A DNA stretch of 64,000 nt from Streptomyces vietnamensis (lineage in GTDB: Bacteria; Actinomycetota; Actinomycetes; Streptomycetales; Streptomycetaceae), in contig NZ_CP010407.1 in the NCBI RefSeq assembly GCF_000830005.1, positions 62,001 through 126,000 of the forward strand, in the 5' to 3' direction. Positions 1-8,292 of the stretch are shown here, piece after piece. The notes beneath the pieces were generated by a model. It was not told where the DNA came from, did no database searches, and saw nothing but the letters and a program-made list of their open reading frames with translations. The position numbers and the translations under genes are program-made. Numbering within the stretch: the stretch's first letter is position 1; each line of letters starts with the position of its first letter.

Positions 1-1
1 G

Positions 2-1066
2 TACGCCCTCGAAGCGGCCATGGACGAACTCGCCGAGACGGTCGGCGTCGACCCGGTGGAGCTCCGGCTGCGCAACGAACCCGACACCGAGCCCGACAGC
101 GGCAAACCGTTCAGCAGCCGGGGCCTCGCCGCCTGCCTGCGGGACGGCGCGCGCCGGTTCGGCTGGGCGGACCGGGACCCGCGCCCCGGCGTCCGACGGG
201 ACGGGGACGTGCTGGCCGGTACGGGTGTCGCCGCCGCCACCTACCCCGTACTCCTGAGCCCGTGCCGCGCCTCCGCCCACGCCGCCCCGGACGGCCGCTT
301 CGTCGTCCGCGTCGACGCCACCGACATCGGCACCGGGGCGCGGACCGTCCTCGCCCAGATCGCCGCCGAGGCCCTCGGCGCCCCGCTCGACTCCGTACGC
401 GTCGAACTCGGCAGCAGTCGACTGCCCGACGCTCCCGTCGCCGGCGGTTCCTCCGGGACCGCGTCCTGGGGCTGGGCCGTGCACAAGGCCTGTGCCACGC
501 TGCGCGCGACCCTGGCCGCCGACCCCGGCCGTCCGCTGCCGCCCGAGGGCATCACGGTCGAGGCGGACACGCAGGAGGAAGCGGGGCGGACGTCCCCCTA
601 CGCCCGCCACGCCTTCGGCGCCCACTTCGCGGAGGTCCGCGTCGACACCGTCACCGGCGAGGTCCGGGTGAGCCGGCTGCTCGGCGTCTACGCCGTGGGC
701 CGGGTCCTCAACGCGCGCACCGCCCGCTCCCAGTTCATCGGCGGCATGACGATGGGGCTCGGGATGGCGCTCACCGAACACAGCACCATGGACCTCGTCT
801 TCGGCGACTTCCGCGAACGCGACCTGGCCTCTTACCACGTCCCTGCCTGCGCCGACGTACCGGACATCGAGGCACACTGGGTGGACGAGCACGACCCCCA
901 CCTCAACCCGATGGGCAGCAAGGGCATCGGAGAGATCGGCATCGTCGGCACGGCGGCGGCGATCGCCAACGCCGTCCACCACGCATGCGGCGTCCGCCTC
1001 CGAGACCTCCCCCTGACCCCCGACCGCCTCCTCCCTCTGCTCACCGCCCGGGCGCCCACCCCCTAG
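2..1066 (+). CDS. Xanthine dehydrogenase-family molybdopterin-binding subunit, C-terminal part
   Basis: This is the C-terminal ~354 residues of a large molybdenum-cofactor subunit of the xanthine dehydrogenase/aldehyde oxidoreductase family; the reading frame is open from the window edge, so the N-terminus lies upstream. The segment VDATDIGTGARTVLAQIAAE and the glycine-rich run GSKGIGEIGIVGTAAAIANA are the usual cofactor-binding signatures, and the Glu of GIGEIG is the position of the family's catalytic base. Such proteins hydroxylate purines, aldehydes or aromatic heterocycles with FAD and 2Fe-2S partner subunits, which would be encoded upstream. The stop codon sits directly against the left edge of an IS5-type remnant, so the last residues may be altered by that insertion, though the end (PLTPDRLLPLL) looks near-natural. 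The substrate cannot be inferred. Confidence 0.88.
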   Translation, partial: YALEAAMDELAETVGVDPVELRLRNEPDTEPDSGKPFSSRGLAACLRDGARRFGWADRDPRPGVRRDGDVLAGTGVAAATYPVLLSPCRASAHAAPDGRFVVRVDATDIGTGARTVLAQIAAEALGAPLDSVRVELGSSRLPDAPVAGGSSGTASWGWAVHKACATLRATLAADPGRPLPPEGITVEADTQEEAGRTSPYARHAFGAHFAEVRVDTVTGEVRVSRLLGVYAVGRVLNARTARSQFIGGMTMGLGMALTEHSTMDLVFGDFRERDLASYHVPACADVPDIEAHWVDEHDPHLNPMGSKGIGEIGIVGTAAAIANAVHHACGVRLRDLPLTPDRLLPLLTARAPTP

Positions 1067-1107
1067 AGCTTGTCGTCAAAGTGATCTTGGTTGTGGATCA
1101 TGGAGGG

Positions 1108-1863
1108 GTGATACGCCGCCATGAACTGTCCGATGCCGAGTGGGAACTCATACGGCCGCTGTTGCCCCGGCCTGTGCTGGGGCGGCCTCGGCTGGACGAC
1201 CGCACAGTCCTCAACGGGATCGTGTGGAAGTTCCGGACCGGGATCGCCTGGCGGGATGTGCCCGAGCGGTACGGCTCTTGGACCAGCCTTCACACCCGTT
1301 TCCACAGGTGGGCGGCGGACGGCACGTTCGATCGGATGCTCCAGGCCGCGCAGGCGAAGGCTGATGCGGCAGGAGACATCGAGTGGCTGGTGTCGGTCGA
1401 CTCCACCATTATCCGCCGTTGTCCACGCCCACCAGCAGGCGGCCGGTGCCCGAAAAGGGGGCGCCGAAGCCCGGCCCTGGGCCGGCCCAAAGGCGGACTG
1501 ACCAGCAGGACCCACCTCGCCTGCCACGGGACCGGCCGCCCTCTCGCCTTCGTCCTGACCGGCGGAAACACCAACGACTGCACACAGTTCACCACCGTGA
1601 TGGACGCGATACGGGTCCCCCGGATCGGGCCGGGCCGACCTCTCATCAGGCCCGACCACGTGATCGACGACAAGGGCTACAGCTCGAAGGCCATCCGCAC
1701 CTGGCTCAGGGGCCGCGGCATCGCCCACACCATTCCCGAGCGGGCCGACCAGATCCGAAACCGGGTACGGCGAGGCCGTCTCGGCGGCCGCTCGCCGGCC
1801 TTCGACCCCGAGACCTACCGGCGCCGCAACATCTCTGACAAACGGCCAGTGTGCCCGACTTGA
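1108..1863 (+). pseudogene. IS5-family transposase remnant
   Basis: The frame opens at a GTG giving VIRRHELSDAEWELIRPLLP, the typical N-terminus of IS5-family DDE transposases. It continues through WRDVPERYGSW and a catalytic-Asp region (VSVDST), then RPKGGLTSRTHLACHG and the second-Asp region DHVIDDKGY. The expected stretch after VDST (AHQQAAGARKGGAEARP) is present, but in the next reading frame between about 1412 and 1480, so two opposite indels bracket it. The protein then stops after PETYRRRN, where the catalytic-Glu and C-terminal helices should follow. The element is therefore inactive. The left end probably lies near 1067. Confidence 0.85.
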
Positions 1864-1967
1864 GCCGCTGCTGCTGCCGCGGGGCATCAAGCCGGGTCGT
1901 CCGCAGGTGTGGACGCGGCGGCAGCCCCCGCACCTGTGGTTCGCCCCCCTGTGAGAGGAACGATGCG

Positions 1968-2576
1968 ATGCTCGGCTACTGCCTGGCGGTCCTCCGCCGA
2001 CTGGCCCTGCCCGCGCTGGCGACCGGCACGGTGTTCGCGGCAGCCATGACCGCCGCGCTGGTCCTGGGCGACGGCACACCGTGGAGCGGGGCCGCTCCCC
2101 AGGCCCTGGCCGCGGGCGCGGCGGTCGCCCTCGCCTTCGCCGCCGTACTGACCATCACCACAGCGGTGGGCGCCGCCCGCACGGCTCGCCGGTACGGGCT
2201 CACGCTCGGCCCCGAAGCCGTGGCCCTGCCCTCCGTCCGCGAAGTGCGGGTGCCCGCCATCGAGGGCAGAACCGCCTTCCAGCTGACGGACAGCGTGCGG
2301 CACGTGGTCGAGAAGGACCCCGTCCTGCGGGTGGACGAGGTCACCGCGTTCGGGCACGGCATCCTGGACCTGACCCTGCGCGGACCGTCGGACACGACGG
2401 TCTTCGTGCGTGTCCGCGTCACGACCGGACCAAAGAAGACGGCCGCCGTCGTGGAGGCGCGTCCGGCGACCACGCACAAGCAGCTCGACGCGGCGGGCTG
2501 CTGGGCCGTCGCCCGCGTCGTCGAGGAGCGCGTGGCGCAGGCTCTACGCGCTGAGACCGGGGACAGCGCCCTCTGA
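1968..2576 (+). CDS. Hypothetical membrane-anchored protein with alkaline-shock-like domain
   Basis: A 202-residue protein with two N-terminal membrane helices (about residues 12-33 and 48-68) followed by a soluble domain. The start was chosen at the ATG preceded by GAGAGG. The soluble part (TAFQLTDSVRHVVEKDPVLR, then alternating hydrophobic strands) recalls the small Asp23/amyloid-type alpha/beta domains of actinobacterial membrane proteins, but that is a weak resemblance. It is intact and sits between two IS remnants. Its function is unknown. Confidence 0.6.
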   Translation: MLGYCLAVLRRLALPALATGTVFAAAMTAALVLGDGTPWSGAAPQALAAGAAVALAFAAVLTITTAVGAARTARRYGLTLGPEAVALPSVREVRVPAIEGRTAFQLTDSVRHVVEKDPVLRVDEVTAFGHGILDLTLRGPSDTTVFVRVRVTTGPKKTAAVVEARPATTHKQLDAAGCWAVARVVEERVAQALRAETGDSAL

Positions 2577-2710
2577 CGCCGCCACGCCTGCAGAAGACTC
2601 GCCCCGGGCTTGCCGGCCCCAGGGAGTCTTCATGCTCCGCCGGCGCTGTGGGGCACAGGGCGGCCGCCGTGGTCAAAGCGGTGTGGGCTTGAGACGTGGC
2701 CACGTGCTGG

Positions 2711-3288
2711 TCACAGCCATTCGATGATGGCTGCGACCAGCACAGTCGTCTCGTAGCGGACCGCGAGTTTGTCGCACCGGGTGGCGACGGCACGGTTCCT
2801 CTTGAGGCGGTTGATCCCGCACTCGACCGCATAGCGCTCGACGGTAGTCGACCGGGCCGAAATGCGGAGGCCGGCCGCCGCGGGAGCCGAGCTTTCGGCG
2901 GTTGCGCGCCTGGTCGGCCTTGTCCGGGATCGTGCAGCGGATCCCTCGCCGACGCAGGTAGACGCGGTTCTTCCGGGAGGCGTACGCCTTGCCGGCCCGC
3001 ATGCGATCGGGACGGACGCGGGGCGAGCAGGTCGATGATCGTGCTGGTGTATGCGTGAGCGGTGGACTCGCTGATCCCGAGACCGGCAGCGATCTTCGCC
3101 AGGGTGGTGTGTTCGCGCAGGTACACCAGTGGCACCATCGCGCGCTGGGACGGACGGAGCTTGCACCGCCGGTCGCCCTCGCGGATGACGATGAGCTTGG
3201 TGACCCGCTCCACGAGTGCATGGGGCAGGTGGACTGCGGCAGGATGGACGACCAACGAGGCCCCCGAGCAACGTGATGGAGACTTCAC
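2711..3288 (-). pseudogene. Mosaic remnant of two IS5-family transposases
   Basis: Read on the minus strand, the first ~90 codons (HALVERVTKLIVIREGDRRC through LREHTTLAKIAAGLGISEST) match the helix-turn-helix N-terminus of the transposase at 16003-15254. After a frame change the sequence becomes the C-terminal part of a different IS5 subgroup (RRGIRCTIPDKADQARNR, then GINRLKRNRAVATRCDKLAV). The catalytic middle of both is missing, and at least two frame changes are needed to read it through. It is therefore a recombination scar rather than a functional gene. Confidence 0.75.
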
Positions 3289-3503
3289 ACGTCTCGATCA
3301 ACAACCCGGGGGCCTCGCTCATTGCGCGTGACGGCCCCCTACCCGGGTCTGCCGCACGATCGGTGGCCGACTCGAAGGAGCTCGATGAGAACCAAGTCGG
3401 CCAGGTAGCCGGGGAGCCCGGTAGCCCGGTAAACAGGCATACGAAGCTCCTGGCCAGCGGTGGATCTTGGTCAAGACCCGTCTACGACGCCTGACCAGGG
3501 TGG

Positions 3504-5639
3504 TCAGAGGCGGAAGGGATTGGCTCCGACACCGGCCAGGAGGTACCAGGCGGTGGCGCCGGTGTGGCGGGAGGCGTAGTAGAGGTCGCCCTGGCCGGTG
3601 TCGAGGCCGTCGTCGGAGGCGGCGACGATCGCCCGGCCGTCGTTGTTGGGGGCCGAGGTCTGGGCGTTCTCCAGGGTCTTCTGGAGGACAGCGGCGCTGG
3701 CCGCATCGCCGGTCTTGTTGCGGACGTGGTAGGCGGCCAGGAGGTGAGCGGTGCCTTCGAACCAGACCTTGGTGGTGTCCATGGCGCCGAAGCTGACACC
3801 CTTGAACAGCTTTTCATTGGTGCCGGGGTCCACCGGGCCGTCCGTGGCGGCCATGCGTCCCGCCGCCCAGTCGACGGTGCGCTCGTAGGCGGGGTCGAGG
3901 GTGGCCAGGTAGCTCCAGGTCTGAACATCTTCGGGCACGGCGTCCTCGTTGGTGGTGACGCCGTCGAGGCCGGTGCCGGTCCACAGGTGGTTGCGGTCGG
4001 CGCTCAGCATCGTCTTGACGAAGGCGAACGCGTTGTCCGACCGGGCTTTCCACACCTGATCGCCGGTGAGCTGGTTCAGCATGGAGAAGAACGCACCGAC
4101 GTCGATGTTGTGCTCGGTGGCCTTCCAGGTCCGCTTGACCATGCCGCTGCCGTCCTCGGCGGTGGAGGTGTCGGCGTATCCGCCGATGTACCCGCCCGCT
4201 CCGCGGTCGTCGGCCGAGTTGGTCTGGATCCAATTCGCGGCCCGCAGCGCTCCGTCGAGGTACCTGCCGTCGCCGGTGGCCTTGTAGAGATGGCAGAACG
4301 CCATGCCTGCCCAGGCCATGTTCCCGGTGTAGACCGACCAGCCGCCGATGTAGGGCGTGCCGGCCGGGTAGTCGCGGCCGAGCGTGGTGATGAACGGATT
4401 GGGCAGGTACGAAGCCCGGATCCGGCCGTCGTTCTCGGGGTCGTGGTCCTGGGCGTACAGCAGGCTGTTGCCCAGCCGCACCGCGCGGGTCAGGTCACGA
4501 CGGGCGCCCTTCGTCAGGGCGATGACGGTGACGGCGTTGTCGTAGGTGAACGACGACTGGTAGCCCTCGGTCCCGAACTTGGTGCCGGGGCCGAAGAAAC
4601 CGCCGGTGTAGCTGCGGGGGACGCCGATGCCCGTACCGAACTCGTCCTGCGTGTCGGCGATGTAGCTGTAGGCGGCCCGCGTCGACGCCGCCGGAGCGTT
4701 CGCCACAGATGTCCCCGGGGTGGGCTGCGCACATTCCGGCGAGGGCGGGAGTGAAGGGTCGTCGGAGCACATGGGCATCGATCTCACGTTCGGGCGCGCC
4801 AGGAGCGCCAGCCAGGCGGCCAGCCAGACCCGGTTGACGAACTGCGTCACCAGGCGCCCGGCGTCGTAATAGGTGTACTCGAAATAGAGGTTGTTCGTCT
4901 CACTCCGCTGAGCGTAGATGTCGGACATCGTGGCCCAGTTGTTGACGAACACCGCGATGGTGCTGGCGTCCAGCGAATCCCAGGTCCTGAAGGTTTCTAT
5001 CAGCAGGTCTTCGATGTGGCGGTTTCGGGCTGCCTCCACCAGGGCCACGATGACCACCGTGAGAGGCTCGCCCAGGTTGTCGCTTCGCAGGGAGTCGGGC
5101 TGCGTCGCGCCGAGCGTAGCGATCGCCTGCTGGAGACCCGGCCAGCTGATGTTGATGGGCCGACGGTCCGAACTGCCCGGAATCGCTCGGGTGAGCCTGC
5201 TGGATCCCATATCCGGATACGATTCGCCGAAATTCAGCGTGGACACCTGCGGGTTGGTGCCGGCCGGGAGAGCGTTGATGTCGTCCGTGGACGAGTTCGG
5301 GAACCTGTAGTACCGGTTCTGGGCCGGCAGGTAGTAGCCCTGCACATACGTGTTCGTCCGATTGATGACGAGTCGCACTTCAGGGGCGTAATCGGGGGTG
5401 ATGTCCCTGAGCGACACGACGACCATGCCGTCGCCGAGTTCACGTGGCTCCGTCTGTGCCGAACTTGCTCCGGTGGTGTGTGCCCCGTCCCTGGCCACTC
5501 CGTTCCGGATGTCCTGGATGAGGTTTCTGTAGTTGGAGATGAAATCTTCTTCGACGGCTGAGGCGGGACTGGCCAGGGCCGGGAGGAGGGAGACTCCGAG
5601 AACCATCGCGAGAAGGCCACGGATGAATTTGAGGAACAT
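3504..5639 (-). CDS. Secreted ricin-like ribosome-inactivating protein fused to an alpha/alpha-toroid domain
   Basis: A 711-residue exported protein. The ATG giving MFLKFIRGLLAMVLGVSLLP was chosen because a GGAAGAG ribosome site precedes it and it opens a signal peptide with a likely cut after ASA28. Residues ~30-285 match the ribosome-inactivating (rRNA N-glycosidase) fold along their length. The ricin A-chain active-site residues have counterparts: Tyr98 in NTYVQGYY, Tyr141 in NFGESYPDM, Glu202 and Arg205 in VEAARNRHIEDLL, and Trp235 in NNWATMSD. A proline-rich linker with two cysteines (~291 and ~303) leads to residues ~330-711, which look like a six-hairpin glycosidase-type toroid (DNAVTVIALT, NMAWAGMAFCHLY, EHNIDVGAFFSML, VWFEGTAHLLAAY). 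The first domain would depurinate 28S or 23S rRNA; the second may bind or cut a glycan. It is the last gene of a three-gene operon. Toxin activity is inferred, not shown. Confidence 0.85.
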   Translation of the reverse strand: MFLKFIRGLLAMVLGVSLLPALASPASAVEEDFISNYRNLIQDIRNGVARDGAHTTGASSAQTEPRELGDGMVVVSLRDITPDYAPEVRLVINRTNTYVQGYYLPAQNRYYRFPNSSTDDINALPAGTNPQVSTLNFGESYPDMGSSRLTRAIPGSSDRRPINISWPGLQQAIATLGATQPDSLRSDNLGEPLTVVIVALVEAARNRHIEDLLIETFRTWDSLDASTIAVFVNNWATMSDIYAQRSETNNLYFEYTYYDAGRLVTQFVNRVWLAAWLALLARPNVRSMPMCSDDPSLPPSPECAQPTPGTSVANAPAASTRAAYSYIADTQDEFGTGIGVPRSYTGGFFGPGTKFGTEGYQSSFTYDNAVTVIALTKGARRDLTRAVRLGNSLLYAQDHDPENDGRIRASYLPNPFITTLGRDYPAGTPYIGGWSVYTGNMAWAGMAFCHLYKATGDGRYLDGALRAANWIQTNSADDRGAGGYIGGYADTSTAEDGSGMVKRTWKATEHNIDVGAFFSMLNQLTGDQVWKARSDNAFAFVKTMLSADRNHLWTGTGLDGVTTNEDAVPEDVQTWSYLATLDPAYERTVDWAAGRMAATDGPVDPGTNEKLFKGVSFGAMDTTKVWFEGTAHLLAAYHVRNKTGDAASAAVLQKTLENAQTSAPNNDGRAIVAASDDGLDTGQGDLYYASRHTGATAWYLLAGVGANPFRL

Positions 5640-5668
5640 GTGGTGATCTCTTCCGGACATCGGATTTC

Positions 5669-6205
5669 TCAGCCTTCGTCGTGCACGGGCGGGGCGATCC
5701 CCGACCACGGCACGACATAGTCGATCGTGGCTACCGGCGGGCCGTCCGACTCCTTGGCCCCGTCGGCCCAATAGGCCACGGTGTACGCCTTGCCGGGCAG
5801 CATCCCGTCGTCACCGGCCGGGATCGCCGCCGAGCCGTGGGAGGTGCACCGTTCGGCAGAACGGCAGACCCAGTCCCAGTCGATGCGGTGGCCGGTATCC
5901 AACTGACCCTTCTCGTAGATCCCGATCCAGTCCTTGCTGTTGGCGGGAACCCGGCCGGTGGGAGTGATGTAGGTGACGACCAGTCCGGTATCCAGCGCCT
6001 GGAGAACGCCCTTCTCGCGAATGTGCGCGGTGGTCCACAGGGCGTCCACGAGGATGAACTTGTGACCTTGCACGGTCTCGCCGTTCGCTGCAAAGGCTTG
6101 CACGCTCAGGGTGGCTGCGGCGGTGACGGCTGCGGTCAGGGCAGCGACAAGAAGGTTGCGCCGGAAGTCTTTCCAGCGGCCGAAGAAACGCGTTCGCGTT
6201 CGCAT
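5669..6205 (-). CDS. Small exported protein with DWIGIY-type beta domain (paralogue 2)
   Basis: A 178-residue protein starting at an ATG preceded by AGGAG. The N-terminus is basic (MRTRTRFFGRWKDFRRN), followed by a hydrophobic segment ending AFA, so it is probably exported. The body contains SKDWIGIYEKGQLDTGHRID, a WVC...C pair, and GKAYTVAYWADG near the end. The DWIGIY signature occurs in SKICH-like and Ig-like beta-sandwich domains that accompany phosphoesterases, but no catalytic motif is visible. It closely resembles the next gene upstream (182 aa), with similar length, cysteine positions and a C-terminal VDYVVPW-like strand. It lies 29 bases upstream of the ribosome-inactivating-protein gene. 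It could be a partner subunit, binding module or immunity factor; none of these is proven. Confidence 0.7.
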   Translation of the reverse strand: MRTRTRFFGRWKDFRRNLLVAALTAAVTAAATLSVQAFAANGETVQGHKFILVDALWTTAHIREKGVLQALDTGLVVTYITPTGRVPANSKDWIGIYEKGQLDTGHRIDWDWVCRSAERCTSHGSAAIPAGDDGMLPGKAYTVAYWADGAKESDGPPVATIDYVVPWSGIAPPVHDEG

Positions 6206-6227
6206 GAGATTGTTTTCTCCTTGAGGG

Positions 6228-6776
6228 TTACCAGGGGATGACGAAATCGACCGTGGCCGCCGGCTTACCCTTGGATTCATTCGCCGCGCCGACCCAGTAA
6301 GCGACGGTGTACGTCTTCCCGGACGCCAGCCCGTCGTTTCCAGCCGGGACGACCGCCGCTCCGAACGAGGCGCACTTTCCGATCTCATTGGGGCAGACCC
6401 AGTCCCAGTCGATGCGGTGGGCGGTGTCCAACTGACCCTTCTCGTAAATCCCGATCCAGTCCCTGTTCTTCTGCGCACCGGGATTCCACCCCAAAGGGCC
6501 GTAGTAGGGAACCACGACGCCGGTGTCATCGTCAGGAATGTTGAGACCCTTCTGATGGATCTGCGCGGTGGTGTACGTTGGTTCAAGCAGCATGAAATCA
6601 GAATCATAGGAGGGCTGGCTCGTGACATACGACGCGGTCGTCAGTGCCTGGCCACCAGATTTCGTGGATGTCCCCGTAAGACCCAGCGTCGCCAGCACGG
6701 TAACGGCGATGGTGGCTACCACCAGGGGGAGAAGTGATCCGCGTCGGCGATCCGCCCGACGCTTGGGGATTCTCAT
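6228..6776 (-). CDS. Small exported protein with DWIGIY-type beta domain (paralogue 1)
   Basis: The first gene of the minus-strand operon, 182 residues, starting at an ATG behind GAAGGAA. An arginine-rich N-terminus (MRIPKRRADRRRGSLL) precedes one hydrophobic helix, consistent with a secreted or membrane-anchored protein. The mature part contains DWIGIYEKGQLDTAHRIDWD, a two-cysteine loop (WVCPNEIGKC) and GKTYTVAYWVGAANESKG, matching the neighbour at 6205-5669. There are 22 bases between the two genes. Codon use is less GC-biased than in core streptomycete genes, and the 180 bases upstream are markedly AT-rich, which suggests transfer from another genome. No enzyme motif is recognised. Confidence 0.7.
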   Translation of the reverse strand: MRIPKRRADRRRGSLLPLVVATIAVTVLATLGLTGTSTKSGGQALTTASYVTSQPSYDSDFMLLEPTYTTAQIHQKGLNIPDDDTGVVVPYYGPLGWNPGAQKNRDWIGIYEKGQLDTAHRIDWDWVCPNEIGKCASFGAAVVPAGNDGLASGKTYTVAYWVGAANESKGKPAATVDFVIPW

Positions 6777-6837
6777 TTCAGTTCCTTCATAAAATCACGT
6801 CGGCTCGCCATACCGAGGACCGCCGACTCTCGACATA

Positions 6838-6855
6838 ATTCAATGGCAATTGAAT
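6838..6855. promoter_or_regulatory. Inverted repeat upstream of the toxin-like operon
   Basis: ATTCAAT-GGCA-ATTGAAT is a perfect 7-bp dyad about 62 bases upstream of the first operon start (6776, minus strand), inside an AT-rich stretch (6777-6960). The position fits an operator or upstream activator site. No regulator gene lies alongside. Confidence 0.4.
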
Positions 6856-7012
6856 CGCCCCCTCCCCCGCAAGAAGCAAAACTTCACACTTCATCTTCCG
6901 TGGTGCGGCGAGTGCTCCAATTTTTCCATTCTCTGCTATCGACTCGCTAATGAATCACTACTGATCAGAAAAGGTTCGGATTCTGGGTCGTTGGCGGGGT
7001 GTTAGTGATCTG

Positions 7013-7300
7013 ATGGGGCACGCGCGGCATCTGTCGCCGTCGGCGCAGAAGGCCCTGCGGCGGCGGTGTTCGAGGGCGTCGCTGAAGGCGGTCGACATCT
7101 GGGGTGAAGTGCAGGCCGGCGGCCGTGAGGCGCTGGTCATGCGCCCGCGGGGGCGGTGGGGTCTGTCCTTCCAGCGCCCGGACAAGCGGGCCGTGGAGCA
7201 GGACCCGGAGGCCGTGTGCCGCCAGCACGAGGAGGTCTGGCCGACGATCCGGGCGAAGGCGGGGAAGAGCGGCGGCGAGGTCGCTATCCGCTCCGACTGA
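7013..7300 (+). pseudogene. IS630-family transposase fragment
   Basis: A ~95-codon reading frame holds the middle of an IS630-type transposase: a winged-helix-like segment (RPRGRWGLSFQRPDKRAVEQ) and the run WPTIRAKAGKSGGEVA, which precedes the first catalytic Asp in intact members. The Asp-containing segment is missing, and the frame jumps straight to AIRSD. The N-terminal helix-turn-helix and the rest of the DDE core are absent. Confidence 0.65.
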
Positions 7301-7338
7301 TGAGTTCGTGCATGGTTGGCGGTGGGAGCCGGGTCTCG

Positions 7339-8292
7339 ATGCCTGATCATGTTCGTGTGGTGAGGAACGGGTCCCGTGCAGCGATCATCAGCGATCGGAG
7401 GATCACAGGGCTGTCGGTCGATGTGATCGCCGAACTCGTCGCTGAGGTTGGTCCGTTGTGGCACGAACGGCACCGGGCGAGGCTGGAGTCCAGGCCGCGG
7501 AAGCGGGCCGTCGGCGCCGGTGCGAAGCATCTGCTGGTCTTCGTCGACCGGCTCCTGGCCACGCTCGTGCACCTCCGTCACGGGGCCACTCACGACATGT
7601 TGGCCTGCTGGTTCGGGGTCGACCGTTCCACGATCACCCGGACGATCGGCGAGGTGCGGCCGCTGCTCGCCGAGCGAGGCTGCACCGTCGCCAACGGCAT
7701 CCGGCTCCGCACCCTCGCCGAGGTCATCGACCACCTCGGCGCCAGCGGACAGACCGGGATCATCGACGGCACCGAGATCCGCGTCCGCAGGCCCGCAGCC
7801 GGACGCAAGGACCGGGACACCTACATCTCCGGGAAGAACAAGCAGAACGCTGTCAAGACCATGGTCCTGACCGACCAGAACGGAAGGATGCTGTTCAGCA
7901 GCCCGGCCACACCAGGCAGCTGCGCGGACATCACCCATGCCCGCCAGTTAGGGCTGATCAAGCTCCTGGCGGACGGTCCAGCGGTGGAAATCCTCGCGGA
8001 CGCCGGCTACCAGGGTCTGGGCGCCCAAACCGGCGGGCGCGTGGTGACGCCACCCCATCGCAAGTTCAAGAAGAACGCCCCGGACTGGTATGAGGAAATG
8101 CACGAACGGCAGCGCAAAGCGCATTCCTCCAGGCGGATCCGCGTCGAGCACGGCATCGCCCATCTCAAGAATTGGCGGACTCTCGCCCGCCACTTCGGCC
8201 GCCGCGAGCACATGAGTGACACGGGCCAGGCCGTCGCCGGCCTGCTCTCCCTCCAGCAGACCGCAGACCTGAACCCACGACGGCAGAGGTGA
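7339..8292 (+). CDS. IS5-family (DDE_Tnp_4) transposase
   Basis: A 317-residue transposase that appears intact. It has an N-terminal helical region, a helix-turn-helix (THDMLACWFGVDRSTITRTI) and a DDE nuclease core: first Asp in GIIDGTEI, second in EILADAGYQG, and a Glu in RRIRVEHGIAHLKNW. The ATG at 7339 was chosen; an in-frame ATG 39 bases upstream is an alternative. The 3' end is overlapped in antisense by the read-through tail of the IS3 OrfB frame at 8165. Its terminal repeats were not identified. Confidence 0.8.
   Translation: MPDHVRVVRNGSRAAIISDRRITGLSVDVIAELVAEVGPLWHERHRARLESRPRKRAVGAGAKHLLVFVDRLLATLVHLRHGATHDMLACWFGVDRSTITRTIGEVRPLLAERGCTVANGIRLRTLAEVIDHLGASGQTGIIDGTEIRVRRPAAGRKDRDTYISGKNKQNAVKTMVLTDQNGRMLFSSPATPGSCADITHARQLGLIKLLADGPAVEILADAGYQGLGAQTGGRVVTPPHRKFKKNAPDWYEEMHERQRKAHSSRRIRVEHGIAHLKNWRTLARHFGRREHMSDTGQAVAGLLSLQQTADLNPRRQR

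Noticed and set aside
262..1110. Long N-terminal extension upstream of the first IS5 transposase.
   Set aside because: It overlaps the xanthine dehydrogenase gene in another frame; homology starts only at the GTG at 1108.
3491..3507. CTGACCA-GGG-TGGTCAG as terminator of the toxin-like operon.
   Set aside because: The 7-bp stem overlaps the stop codon region and is weak; kept out of the feature list.
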